A DNA stretch of 64,000 bases from positions 11,308,501 to 11,372,500 of the forward strand of contig NZ_CP011509.1 of assembly GCF_001027285.1 (NCBI RefSeq), written 5' to 3'. This document shows positions 43,504-52,802 of the stretch, in pieces (position 1 is the stretch's first letter; each line of letters begins with the position of its first letter). Source of the DNA: Archangium gephyra (GTDB lineage: Bacteria; Myxococcota; Myxococcia; Myxococcales; Myxococcaceae). The translations under genes were made by a program, and so were the position numbers. The notes below the pieces were generated by a model. The model worked only from the letters and a program-made list of their open reading frames with translations, had not been told where the DNA came from and did no database searches.

Positions 43504-46026
43504 CTAGGTCAACTGCACGTTACAGCCAATGGCGGCGATGAACCGGGTCCCATCCGAGTGCGTCACCGTCGTCCCGAAGAACGACCGGATCGCACTGCCG
43601 GCGGGCGCGGCGAGCGTGAAGGGCCGCGGGTTGTCCACGTGGTGCATGGTCCCGAAGGGGCCGTAGCTCTTGCCGTTCGCGGTATGGAAGGTGATCTGCG
43701 CCACCTGCGCCATGCCGAAGTACGTGCCCGTGAAACCCGTGAGCGACACGATCGCATCACCGGTGAGATCGATCGTGGTGGGGGTTCCGCCCGGACCACC
43801 CTGGATGGGGGCGGTATTGGAGCCGTAGCCCGGCTGGATGGCGTCGATGATGTCGCCGGAGCGCACCAGCAGGCGGGTCATGGGCCCCCAGCCACTGACC
43901 GCGAGCAGATTGTCCCAGCTCGTTCCCGGTCCTCCCACGGGCTCGAGGCGGTCATACGGCATGCCCGAGTTGAACCAGTTCAGGATGAGGTTGCACTTGA
44001 TGGCCGACAGGTCGCGGGTCACCGGCATGTGCATCGGCTGGCTGATGTCCAGGCCGAGGACACGCTGGATCGGCTGGCGGTTCTCCACCACCCCGTCATA
44101 GGTCCACAACCCGAAGCGGCCCATGATCGGATAGAGCATCCCGTATTGCCGCAGGATGTCGCCGATGCCATTGACCCACGTGGGCGTGCCCGAGATCGGA
44201 TTCTGCTGGTAGATCTGGACACTGATGAGGTCGTCGGGATCCTGTTGGTAATCCGCGACCTGGGGGTTGAAGGAGTAGGTGGTGAAGTAGACCTGCCCGT
44301 CGACGAAACCTCGGGGATTGCCTGGATCCTCGCCGGTGATGGTGAGGGTGGCTTTACCGTTGATGATCGGCACGGTGTTCGAGGAGAGGACCAGCCGCCC
44401 GGGGGGCGTCGAGGTGTTCGTCTCGTTGATGCCGTTGGTGCCCCCCGTCCCCTGGGTGTTGAGGGTGTAACGGGCCGCATCGCACGGGCTGAGGGTGCTC
44501 AAGCTGACCTTGTAGTTCTCCAGCCCCTCCACGCGGCCGAACTTGCGCACGTAGATATCGACGGTGTGGGTCTCTCCGAGCGGAAAGGTGGGCGTGGTCT
44601 GCATGCCCGGGTTCATACGGAAGACGAACTTGTCCGCTCGCATGCTCAAGCCCTCGGAGTTCTCCTCCAGCAGGGGCTGGGTCAGGAGCTGGCCGTTGGG
44701 GAGCTTCGTGGTGGAGAGAAGGGCGAGCGGGCGGTTCGCGAGACTCTTGGGGTCGACGGAGCCGAAGTCGGTGACGACCAGCATCCCGGATTTCTTGTCG
44801 ATGAAATCGGGGTTGGCGTAGTCAATCGATGGAACGAAGGTCGTGTACGACTTGATGGGTCCGGTGAAGCTCTGCCCGGTGACGGTGTAGTAGGCGAGCG
44901 ACAACGTCCCGAGCTTCTCCGCCCACAGCGGCCGCCCCGGCAGCGCGACGGGCAGCGAATTGGCGAGGTCGAGGGTCAACGAGGGCTTGGAGCTCTCGAG
45001 ATCGAGCCTGGCCTGGGCCCACCACGCGGGGAAATTCTCGGCCGTGGGCGGTGCCAGGGTCCGCGCCGTCACGGCATAGGTGGGCTCGTCATCCAGACAA
45101 GGCCCGACGGAGCCGACGAGCTTGCCGTAGTTGAAGTCGTAGAGAGGCTGCTCGGGCAGGGGCTGACCGGTGCTGTAGTCGATCCAGGGCTTGTAGGGCT
45201 GCTTCGTCACCTCGAGGATCACCGGACCGTACTGCTGCGCCGTGCTCTGCCCCAGGAGCTGCTCGAGCAGGGCGTTGACGTAGCTCTGCGTGGGGATGAA
45301 GCCCCGCCCCTTCCCCTTGGGCGTGCCCGTGCTGTCCACGTTCATCACGTAGGCCTGGAGGCTCACGATCTTGTCCAGGACCGCCTGGGGAACCCCCTTC
45401 GCCCCCATCGCCTGGAAGGTGGCGGAGGTGAAGGCATACAGCTGCGGGGCGTTGTTGTGGGCGCTGACCACCATGCGAATGGACAGGCGGTTGGGCGAGC
45501 GGGCCTTGAGCGCCTGGAGGACCGCCGAGTTCCCGACGTTCCATTTCAGGTTCGTGAGCGTCGATTGGTAGACGGCGGAGCCGCTCGCGGAGTTGCGGGG
45601 TGTATTCGGGCCCTGCGAGTTCCCCCAGATGCCATTGAACGCGACCGGCGAGAACACCCCCTGGACCCAGGCGCCGGAGAAGTCGCCGAGCATGACAGTG
45701 AGACCCCAGACCTCACTGACGTTCTGCTGCATGGGATCCAGGTCCACCAGCTTGGGCTCGGAGCCGGAGTTATACACGGCCGTGACCGTGCACCCCAAGA
45801 GGGAGTCGTTGGTGACGCCGGGGGCCTCGACGGTGGTCACCTTGCAGTTCTTCAGATCGAAGATGCCATTGCCCTTGGGCTCCCAGAAAAGCTCGATGTT
45901 CTCGGGCTTGAGCGAGTTCTCGTTGTAGTTCGCCGGGTTGTAGTTGTTGGGCGTGTTGTTGATGGTGGAGGGCGAGGCCTGGAACGAGCCCGCGAAGTTG
46001 ATGCGTGGTTGGTCGAGATAGCTCAT
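43504..46026 (-). CDS. Large protein with C-terminal jacalin-like lectin domain
   Basis: An 840-residue protein starting MSYLDQPRINFAGSFQASPS, without a classical signal peptide. The N-terminal ~740 residues are beta-rich and not recognised. The last ~95 have the jacalin beta-prism pattern: TTIDLTGDAIVSLTGFTGTY, VAQITFHTANGKSYGPFG, FTLAAPAGSAIRSFFG and FIAAIGCNVQL. A mannose/galactose-type lectin function is expected for that part only. It starts 19 bp after the haem lipoprotein's stop, so the two are one operon. By eye the N-terminal coding is less GC-rich than its neighbours. Confidence 0.8.
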   Translation of the reverse strand: MSYLDQPRINFAGSFQASPSTINNTPNNYNPANYNENSLKPENIELFWEPKGNGIFDLKNCKVTTVEAPGVTNDSLLGCTVTAVYNSGSEPKLVDLDPMQQNVSEVWGLTVMLGDFSGAWVQGVFSPVAFNGIWGNSQGPNTPRNSASGSAVYQSTLTNLKWNVGNSAVLQALKARSPNRLSIRMVVSAHNNAPQLYAFTSATFQAMGAKGVPQAVLDKIVSLQAYVMNVDSTGTPKGKGRGFIPTQSYVNALLEQLLGQSTAQQYGPVILEVTKQPYKPWIDYSTGQPLPEQPLYDFNYGKLVGSVGPCLDDEPTYAVTARTLAPPTAENFPAWWAQARLDLESSKPSLTLDLANSLPVALPGRPLWAEKLGTLSLAYYTVTGQSFTGPIKSYTTFVPSIDYANPDFIDKKSGMLVVTDFGSVDPKSLANRPLALLSTTKLPNGQLLTQPLLEENSEGLSMRADKFVFRMNPGMQTTPTFPLGETHTVDIYVRKFGRVEGLENYKVSLSTLSPCDAARYTLNTQGTGGTNGINETNTSTPPGRLVLSSNTVPIINGKATLTITGEDPGNPRGFVDGQVYFTTYSFNPQVADYQQDPDDLISVQIYQQNPISGTPTWVNGIGDILRQYGMLYPIMGRFGLWTYDGVVENRQPIQRVLGLDISQPMHMPVTRDLSAIKCNLILNWFNSGMPYDRLEPVGGPGTSWDNLLAVSGWGPMTRLLVRSGDIIDAIQPGYGSNTAPIQGGPGGTPTTIDLTGDAIVSLTGFTGTYFGMAQVAQITFHTANGKSYGPFGTMHHVDNPRPFTLAAPAGSAIRSFFGTTVTHSDGTRFIAAIGCNVQLT

Positions 46027-46045
46027 GGCGGTCGGCTCGCGGGTC

Positions 46046-47485
46046 TCAGGGGCTGTTGAGGTAGGCGTTGCAGGTGGCGGGCAGGGAGCCGTCCGAGCAC
46101 CCCCCCGGCATCTGGACACTGTCGAAGAGGTGGCTCAAGCCCACGGGCGGCAGGTACTGGCTGTTGGTGGGACCCTGCATGTTGTGGCAGCTCAAGCAGC
46201 TGTAGGTGTTGTTCACTCCCGCGACACCATTCTGGACGAAGGTCTCCATGGAGGTGTTGGCGGCGGAGAGCGAGCCCGCCTGCGCTTGCAGGTAGGGAGG
46301 AAGGGTCTTTCCGACGGTCCACACGTTCCCCACGAGCTCGTAGTTGGCCCAGACCTTGTTGATGCGCGTGGGGTTGGCCTGGATGAGCGCCTGGACGCTG
46401 CTATTGATGGCGTTGATGGCCGCGGTGCTCTCGGCGAGCAGCTTGCGGGTGTTGTCCTGGCAGGCGAACTGGTTGGGATCGGCGGTGCAATCGTCGCCTC
46501 CGGGGAAGGTGCCCGTGGCCGAGTCCCCGTCCGGGTGCATGCGGCAGACCTGGGCCGGGGTGCCGGGCTGATAGGTGTTGGTCGTGCAGGTGGTGCACTT
46601 CGGGTTGTAGAAGTTCCACGAGCCGCCCAGGGGAGGCGGGGCCGAGGTGTTGCTGCAATCGGGCGCATTGTTGCGGTGCTCGAACGTGGCCCAGATCATC
46701 GCCGGGAAGTTCGGGGTCTTGGACACGATGTGCATCCCGGTCAGCCCCAGATTGACCTGGCGGCAGGGCCCGCCCTTGTACTGGATGATGCCGGGGACCA
46801 CGTAGAAGAGGCCCGAAGCGGCGCCCGCGTCGTCGAGCACCATCCAGCTCGTCTTGAGCTCGACGGCGGTGTCGGGCAGGGACAGGTTCGGATACTTGCT
46901 GATCAGGTCGATGCCCTTGTTCCCCGGCTTGAGGGGGCCCGCGCAGTTGGCCTTGTAGAGCTGGCAGGCCGTGAGCATGGTGTACTCGCTCTGATTCACG
47001 GACATGCCGTAGTAGACGAACTCGCCTTTCAGATCGATCAGCGGCTGCTCAGAGCCGGCCTGCTTGGTGATGTCGGAGTAGACGCGGGGCGTCTTGCCGG
47101 TGGTGGCGGAGGCCTTCTGGATGGAGCCGCAGGAGGTGGGGGGCTCCTGTCCCCAGGGGGTGGGCGTCCCGTCCTTGATGAAGATGCCGTAGGAGGGCAT
47201 CCACGTCTCGAATTGCAACCGGGTGGGATCGCCGCTGGCCGGTTGGACGAGCGCGAGCATGGACTGCCACATGAACTGCTCGAAGTTGCAGGCCGTCTGC
47301 TGATTGCCGGGCACTTCGCTGGGCAGGGTGGAGCTGGTGAGCCAGGCCGGATCAGCTGGACAGGAGCTGGTTCCAGTTGAAGGCACCGGAGTCCGGGGCG
47401 CTTCGATGACGGGCTTCGGGGGGCAAGCCATGAGCCCCATGGCGCCGAGAGCCACGGCCAGCATGCTGAACGGTCTGTGAGACAC
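46046..47485 (-). CDS. Lipoprotein with a single c-type haem site
   Basis: A 479-residue lipoprotein (MLAVALGAMGLMAC). The body is unrecognised (ACNFEQFMWQSMLALVQPAS, YVVPGIIQYKGGPCRQVNLG, FEHRNNAPDCSN), with a cysteine cluster KCTTCTTNTY. Near the C-terminus is one haem-binding site CLSCHNMQGPTN followed by a possible Met ligand, so it is probably a monohaem cytochrome-like protein. It heads an operon with the jacalin-like gene. Its partner and substrate are unknown. Confidence 0.75.
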   Translation of the reverse strand: MSHRPFSMLAVALGAMGLMACPPKPVIEAPRTPVPSTGTSSCPADPAWLTSSTLPSEVPGNQQTACNFEQFMWQSMLALVQPASGDPTRLQFETWMPSYGIFIKDGTPTPWGQEPPTSCGSIQKASATTGKTPRVYSDITKQAGSEQPLIDLKGEFVYYGMSVNQSEYTMLTACQLYKANCAGPLKPGNKGIDLISKYPNLSLPDTAVELKTSWMVLDDAGAASGLFYVVPGIIQYKGGPCRQVNLGLTGMHIVSKTPNFPAMIWATFEHRNNAPDCSNTSAPPPLGGSWNFYNPKCTTCTTNTYQPGTPAQVCRMHPDGDSATGTFPGGDDCTADPNQFACQDNTRKLLAESTAAINAINSSVQALIQANPTRINKVWANYELVGNVWTVGKTLPPYLQAQAGSLSAANTSMETFVQNGVAGVNNTYSCLSCHNMQGPTNSQYLPPVGLSHLFDSVQMPGGCSDGSLPATCNAYLNSP

Positions 47486-47596
47486 GGGTTTCTCCTCCAG
47501 GAGATGTCGCCAGAAGATGCGTCTGGCATTCCCGAAGGAGCCTACCCGTACCCGTACTTCGAGTAACGAGTCTCGTGTTTTCTTTTTCTCCAGGTC

Positions 47597-48862
47597 TCAG
47601 CGCGCGAGCAACCAGGCCGCGAGCGGCCCCCAGGCGAGTGCGGGCGCGTCCTCCGCGTACAAGAGCTCGCCATGACCGAAGTCCTCGGCGACTCGCTCCG
47701 GCCCGAAGCGATGGATGACGAGCGTGGTGACGTCGGACGACGAGACCCTCGTCGTCGAGTACAGACCGTGGTCGCCAAACCCGCCCGCGGCACCGAGATA
47801 GAAGAGCGGGACGCGAATCTTCGCGAGCTCCGGCCTCGGTGAAGTGCCACACCAGATCTCATCGAAGTCCGCGGTCTCGCGCATCGACTGGTGCGGCGGC
47901 GCGCTGGCGAACCACGCGCTCACGCGGTCCTCGGATGACTCGCGCAACCCGGTGACATGGCCCTCGGCGTCGAGGCTCGGCGCACTCAAGTGGTACAGCG
48001 GCGTATACGGCGCGAACCACCAGGTCAGGCCCGCCAGCGTGAGCAGGACTCCGCGATTCGTGTAGGACGGGAACAGGGGCGAGGGCTCCTCAGGCGCGCT
48101 CCGAGCCAACTGGCCCGCCGTGATGAAGAAGCTGTTGCTGGAATCGGTCACGCCCTGGGCCAGCGCTTCGCGTCCCGCCGCGGCATTGGCGCACGCCAGG
48201 GCCCGCAGCTCGGCGTCCTCGGGCGCGATGTCGTAGTAGATGTCGAGCGCGGCGATCGCCGAGACGTGGCGGCCATCGGCGGCGGCATACGCGTAGGTAA
48301 GCTGGGCGCCATGCGAGAATCCGCCGAGGACGATCCGGCCCGGAGCTCGGTCGGTGACGGTCCGCGTCGCCCGCGCGAAGGCGAGCGCGACAGCGGTGTC
48401 CCCGATGGCCTGGTGGACGCCCATCCCGCCCAGATCAGAGATGTCACCGTCGGCGGAGGGCAGCGTCCAGCGCCGATCGACGCCCCAGACGTCGATGCCG
48501 CGGGACACCAGATACGGGGCGAGCCCAGGGGCCGGCGATGCGGGATTGCCGAGCGACGGCACGAAGTTCGTGACGAAGTTGGCGAAGTCTCCGTGCAGCA
48601 GCATCACCGCGTGCGGGGCCGGACGCGGCCGCCAGGGAGAGAGCTCGCGGACGACACGGTGGACGCGCACGCGTGCATTCGGCGTGGAACCGGCGCGGAG
48701 GTCGAATTGATAGTGATAGATGTCACCGGTGACATGCTCGCGCGTCACCGCGAACGGTGCGCTGACAGAGGCGAGCTGTTCCGCTTCGGTGCGCGTGAGG
48801 GAAGACGCGAGCGCGGGCGTGCACGCGACGAGCACGGCGATGGCGAGGCCAAGACGAGACAT
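47597..48862 (-). CDS. Secreted alpha/beta hydrolase
   Basis: A 421-residue protein with a signal peptide (SRLGLAIAVLVACTPALASS). The hydrolase fold is shown by the oxyanion strand VMLLHGDFANFV, the nucleophile elbow VLGGFSHGAQLTYAYA (Ser about residue 189) and a late FGHGELLYAEDAP with the candidate catalytic His. IDVWGVDRRWTLPS is typical of lipase/peptidase-like members. Substrate unknown. It lies 111 bp upstream of the haem lipoprotein on the same strand. Confidence 0.82.
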   Translation of the reverse strand: MSRLGLAIAVLVACTPALASSLTRTEAEQLASVSAPFAVTREHVTGDIYHYQFDLRAGSTPNARVRVHRVVRELSPWRPRPAPHAVMLLHGDFANFVTNFVPSLGNPASPAPGLAPYLVSRGIDVWGVDRRWTLPSADGDISDLGGMGVHQAIGDTAVALAFARATRTVTDRAPGRIVLGGFSHGAQLTYAYAAADGRHVSAIAALDIYYDIAPEDAELRALACANAAAGREALAQGVTDSSNSFFITAGQLARSAPEEPSPLFPSYTNRGVLLTLAGLTWWFAPYTPLYHLSAPSLDAEGHVTGLRESSEDRVSAWFASAPPHQSMRETADFDEIWCGTSPRPELAKIRVPLFYLGAAGGFGDHGLYSTTRVSSSDVTTLVIHRFGPERVAEDFGHGELLYAEDAPALAWGPLAAWLLAR

Positions 48863-49040
48863 GGAGCAAACTCCTGCGGCCGAGCCGAGGTCACTCATGG
48901 GCGACGTCGGCTCGAGCCCGGGTGCGAGAGTGGATACCTCATCCGTGAAGCGCCTCTGGCATATCAGCTGGCCAGACCCTCACGGGGTGTCGCGTTCGCC
49001 CGAGCGGTTTTCTCGAATCCCAACCAAACAGGAGTGAGGC
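48863..49040. other. Intergenic region, nothing recognised
   Basis: 178 bp between two minus-strand genes, more AT-rich than its surroundings near 48960-49030. It should hold the hydrolase promoter, but no clear -35/-10 pair is visible. It also marks the right edge of the presumed inserted block. Confidence 0.4.
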
Positions 49041-50774
49041 TCACTTCACCTCGGTGCGCCGCGTGAGGTGGAAGTCCGCGAGCAGCGCCGCCAGCAGGAC
49101 CAGCAGCGGCCAGCGCGCCCGTCCAGGAGCGGCGCCTCCCGCCTCGTCACTCCCCGCCGCCTGCGCGGGTCTGTCGCCCTCGCCGCGCCCGCGCAGGTCC
49201 GACTCGCGCGCATCCAGCGGCAGCACCTCCACCGCGTCCACCGGCTCGCCGTCCCGCTCCAACGTGTAGCGGCCGGGCACCGCGGGAGGCGGCAGGCTCA
49301 ACGCTCCCGCGCCGAAGAGGGGCCGCGTTCCCTCCGGACCCTCCAGCGTGTAGCGCGAGCCCGGGCGCGTCACCACCGCCAGGGACTCGCCGAGCGAGAG
49401 CTGCCGCCGGGGGAAGCCCTCCTGCGAGCGCCGCACCTCGCGCAACAGGTTGCCCAGCAGCACCGGCCACGCGGGCGTGCGCTGCACGTTGGAGCGTGAC
49501 AGGTCCACGTTGAGGTGCACCTGCCCCTCGGCCTCGGAGAGCAGCACCACCGTGCCCGCCGTCATCAGCGCCCGGCCCGGAGGAGGCTCGGCGCCGGCCG
49601 CCCAGCGCACGCCACCCAGCTGCACGTCATCCAGCAGCGGGTGGCCCTTCTCCGCGAAGAAGGGGCCCACGAAGGTGCGCACGGCACCGCCCGCGCCCAC
49701 CGTCACCCGCGCGTCCGAGCCCCGGGGGCCCACCACGAGCGCCCCCTCACCGGGCCCCTGCTCCACACCCGGCGACACCGCGAGGAAGCGCTCCAGCGCC
49801 GAGCGCGCCTGCGCGTCCAGTCCCTCGGCCAGCGCCACGCGCACCCGGCGCTCCGGGGCGGGCGGCAGGCGGGCCTCGCCGTCCTCGGGCAGTGCGTCCG
49901 GAGGCAGGGACACCTCCACGTCTCCCGCGTTCTCGAAGGTGAAGCGCAGCGTGGCCGCGCCCTCCTCGGGCAGCCGCACCCGCTCGCGCCGCTCGGTGCC
50001 CTCCTTCGCACCGGGGCCGGGCCGCGCCACCGCGCGCACCTCCGTCTCCTCGGGCCCCGTGCCGAAGCGCGCCACCCGCAGCGTCACCGTGGCCGTGGAG
50101 CCCTCGTCCCTGCGCCACGTGGACACCAGCGCCACGTTGTCCCGAGGCGCCCCCAGCGCCGTCCACCGCACCGCCGCGGGCACGGCCACGCCTTCCGCGG
50201 GCGGAGCATCGGTGAGGAAGTGCACGCGCCGTCCCGGGCCCGCCAGCTCCTGGGCCCACAGCAGCGTGGGCGCCACGTCATGGTCCGCCCCCAGCGCCCG
50301 GAAGGACTCCAGCGCGGCCAGTGCGCGCGAAGGCTCCGCCTCCGGCCCCGCCAGCACGCGCGGCACGGTGCCACTGGCCAGCACCGTCACGCTCGTGGCC
50401 TTCTCCTCCTCCACGCGCCGGGCCGCCTCCGCGCGCACCTTCTCCAGCACGGGGCGTCCGTCCGCACCGCGCGCCGACAGGGAGAGGCTGCCGTCCACCA
50501 CCAGCACCAGGTGCCGCGTCCGGGCGTCCTCGCCCAGGCGCACGTCCGCGAGGAAGAGGGCCGCGGCCACCACCGCCAGCGCCTCCAGCAGCAGCGAGGC
50601 CTCGCGGGTGAAGCGCTCGAAGCGGGGGCCGGCCTCGGCGCGGGGGCGGGGCGTGCGCCAGAGGAAGAGGGCGCTCACCACCACCGGCTTCTGCTTGCGC
50701 CGCAGGAAGTATGCCGCCACCAGCGGTACGAGCGCTCCCAGCGCCAGCAGTCCCCAGGGGAAGCCGAAACTCAT
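49041..50774 (-). CDS. BatA-like membrane protein with VWA domain
   Basis: A 577-residue protein with the BatA N-terminus (MSFGFPWGLLALGALVPLVA, then YFLRRKQKPVVVSALFLW), a second membrane segment, and a VWA domain starting HLVLVVDGSLSLSA (~90); the MIDAS Asp-x-Ser-x-Ser is present as DGSLS. A C-terminal helix (RWPLLVLLAALLADF) ends the protein. Such proteins work with MoxR AAA+ and DUF58 partners; those genes are at 51.9-58.1 kb on the same strand, separated by a plus-strand lipoprotein gene. Confidence 0.85.
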   Translation of the reverse strand: MSFGFPWGLLALGALVPLVAAYFLRRKQKPVVVSALFLWRTPRPRAEAGPRFERFTREASLLLEALAVVAAALFLADVRLGEDARTRHLVLVVDGSLSLSARGADGRPVLEKVRAEAARRVEEEKATSVTVLASGTVPRVLAGPEAEPSRALAALESFRALGADHDVAPTLLWAQELAGPGRRVHFLTDAPPAEGVAVPAAVRWTALGAPRDNVALVSTWRRDEGSTATVTLRVARFGTGPEETEVRAVARPGPGAKEGTERRERVRLPEEGAATLRFTFENAGDVEVSLPPDALPEDGEARLPPAPERRVRVALAEGLDAQARSALERFLAVSPGVEQGPGEGALVVGPRGSDARVTVGAGGAVRTFVGPFFAEKGHPLLDDVQLGGVRWAAGAEPPPGRALMTAGTVVLLSEAEGQVHLNVDLSRSNVQRTPAWPVLLGNLLREVRRSQEGFPRRQLSLGESLAVVTRPGSRYTLEGPEGTRPLFGAGALSLPPPAVPGRYTLERDGEPVDAVEVLPLDARESDLRGRGEGDRPAQAAGSDEAGGAAPGRARWPLLVLLAALLADFHLTRRTEVK

Positions 50775-50917
50775 GTAGGTGAGTATACGAGGGTTTTCCT
50801 GTCCATGGCCGGCGCATGGGGCGCGCGAATGCCGTTGCCCGGATTCACGCCTCGCGGGTCGAAGAAGGCATCCGGAGACGCTCCCTCGGGGCGCTCCCAC
50901 CCGTTCGAGGAGACATC

Positions 50918-51931
50918 ATGCGTTCGTTCAAGACGTCGTTGAGGAGCTCGCTGTCCCTGGTCCTGCTCGCCACCGGTGCGTGTGGCCCTTCACTGGGAGG
51001 CGCACCCCCTCCGCCCCGATCCCCCACGGGCGCCGGGTGTGACGACTCCGCCACGAGCCAGTTCGTCGCCAACAAGCTCACCCTGCCCTCCCTCACCCGC
51101 TCCTACGCCGGGGACATGGACGGAGACGGCAGCACCGACAACCGCTTCCACACGCTGTTCGCCGGCCTGCAGACGGTGGGGTTCGACACCCAGACGATGG
51201 TCAACAACATGGCCACCAATGGCCGGGGCATGACGCTGATGGAGATGCGCGGGTCCGCCCAGCGCGAGGGCTGCGCCGCGACGATGCGCATGCAGGCCGC
51301 CGAGCATCCCCCGGCGCCCCCCCGCTATGACGGGCGGGACACGTTCACGCCCAGGCCCGGCAGCCCCGCGGTCTCGCTCTCGGGCTCCGTGAGCAATGGC
51401 GTGCTGGGCACCACCTCGCCCACGAAGATGCAGGCCTCGGAGGTGACGCCGCTGCGCATCCAGGTGACCCTGGTGGAGGGGGTGACGGTGCCCCTGGATC
51501 TCTACGGCGTCGAGGTCCAGGGCGCGCTCTCCGACAGCGGCGCCATGGAGGGCGAGGTCCATGCCGTGCTGCGCAAGCAGGACATCGACGAGCAGGTCAT
51601 CCCGGCCATGGCCCAGGCACTCACGGCCAAGGTCAACAAGGAGCCCACCGGAGCGGTGGCGCAGAGCATCGTGGCGTTCTTCGAGGACACGGAGGACTCC
51701 GCCACCTCGAAGGCGAAGTGCGACGCCGATCCGGCCCGGTGCTGCGCGATGAATCCCGCCACGTGCGAGCTCTCGGCCGAGGAACTGCGGGAGAACGCGA
51801 TGCTGATGGGGTACCTGGAGCCCGACGTGCAGATGTTCGACAACGGCTCCTGGAAGCCGACTCCCGGGGGCACCGCCAAGGACTCCCTGTCCGTCGGCTT
51901 CGGACTCTCCGCGGTGCAGGCCTCGTTCTGA
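50918..51931 (+). CDS. Lipoprotein with a Ca-binding-like loop, unknown function
   Basis: A 337-residue lipoprotein (LSLVLLATGACGPS) with AGGAGA before ATG 50918. DMDGDGSTDN (~65) is an EF-hand/thrombospondin-3-like calcium loop. A CC-containing segment (DPARCCAMNPATCE) lies near the C-terminus. No family recognised. It is the only plus-strand gene between 37.1 and 63.5 kb, lying between DUF58 and BatA-like genes and ending 7 bp from the DUF58 stop. Confidence 0.75.
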   Translation: MRSFKTSLRSSLSLVLLATGACGPSLGGAPPPPRSPTGAGCDDSATSQFVANKLTLPSLTRSYAGDMDGDGSTDNRFHTLFAGLQTVGFDTQTMVNNMATNGRGMTLMEMRGSAQREGCAATMRMQAAEHPPAPPRYDGRDTFTPRPGSPAVSLSGSVSNGVLGTTSPTKMQASEVTPLRIQVTLVEGVTVPLDLYGVEVQGALSDSGAMEGEVHAVLRKQDIDEQVIPAMAQALTAKVNKEPTGAVAQSIVAFFEDTEDSATSKAKCDADPARCCAMNPATCELSAEELRENAMLMGYLEPDVQMFDNGSWKPTPGGTAKDSLSVGFGLSAVQASF

Positions 51932-51938
51932 GCCGCCC

Positions 51939-52802
51939 TCAAGCGCCCGCTGGGAGGAAGAGCGGCCGCAGCGCTCCGGCCACCAGCGCGCGCAGGGCCT
52001 GGGGCGCGGGGGCCACCAGGTGCACCGCCCGGGCCCTCGCCGCCGCGGCCCCCAGGGACTTCTGGTGCTCGGCGAAGCGCCGCGTGTAGGCCGCCAGCAC
52101 CTCTTCCGTGAGGAGCTCCTCCAGCGCCGCGCCGCTCTCCGCGTCCACCAGCCGCGCCCCTTCGCCTCCCGTGGGCTCCAGGTCCTCCGCGTCCAGCACC
52201 TGCACCAGGAAGAGGGCCGCGGCCCCCTGCGCCAGCCTCGACACCAGGGCCGGCAGCGGGGCCTCGAAGAGGAAGTCGCTCACCACCACGCGCAGGCCGC
52301 ACGGGCGCAGCGGTGGCAGACGCCCGAGCGCGGCGTGTAGATCGTCCTTCGCGTCGAAGCTGGCGGAGCGCAGGGCGGAGCGGCACACCTGCCCCTGCAC
52401 GCGCTCCGGACGCGCGCCGCCCACCACCAACGTGGGGCTGAGTCCCTGGTGGGCCCCCACCTCCGTGGCCAGCAGCGCCAGCTCGCGCGCACAACCGGCC
52501 TTGCGCGGCGACAGCGCCATGCTGCGCGAGCCGTCCAGCAGCACCTCCAGGCGCGGGGACACCTCGTCCTGGCGCACGCGCAGAATCAGCTCACCGGTGC
52601 GTGCCACCGCGTTCCAGTCCATCTGCCGCAGATCGTCTCCCGGCTGGTACGCGCGGAAGTCATGCAGCTCCAGCGAGGAGCCGGCCGAGGCCGCGCGCAC
52701 CGCGCCCACGCGGCCCCGGTGGGGCGTACGGGGCAGGGCCAGCGCGAGGCCCGGGGCCAACCGGGCCACCTCCGCCTCGTCGAAGTCCAGCGGGGTGCTC
52801 AT
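51939..52802 (-). CDS. DUF58-family protein
   Basis: A 287-residue cytoplasmic protein with the DUF58 signature ELHDFRAYQPGDDLRQMDWN (~50-70), followed by a VWA-like core (LEVLLDGSRSMALSPRKAG with MIDAS-type DGSRS, and LRVVVSDFLFEAPL). DUF58 proteins accompany MoxR ATPases in putative metal-dependent chaperone systems. Its ATG overlaps the ABC permease stop as ATGA. Confidence 0.9.
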   Translation of the reverse strand: MSTPLDFDEAEVARLAPGLALALPRTPHRGRVGAVRAASAGSSLELHDFRAYQPGDDLRQMDWNAVARTGELILRVRQDEVSPRLEVLLDGSRSMALSPRKAGCARELALLATEVGAHQGLSPTLVVGGARPERVQGQVCRSALRSASFDAKDDLHAALGRLPPLRPCGLRVVVSDFLFEAPLPALVSRLAQGAAALFLVQVLDAEDLEPTGGEGARLVDAESGAALEELLTEEVLAAYTRRFAEHQKSLGAAAARARAVHLVAPAPQALRALVAGALRPLFLPAGA

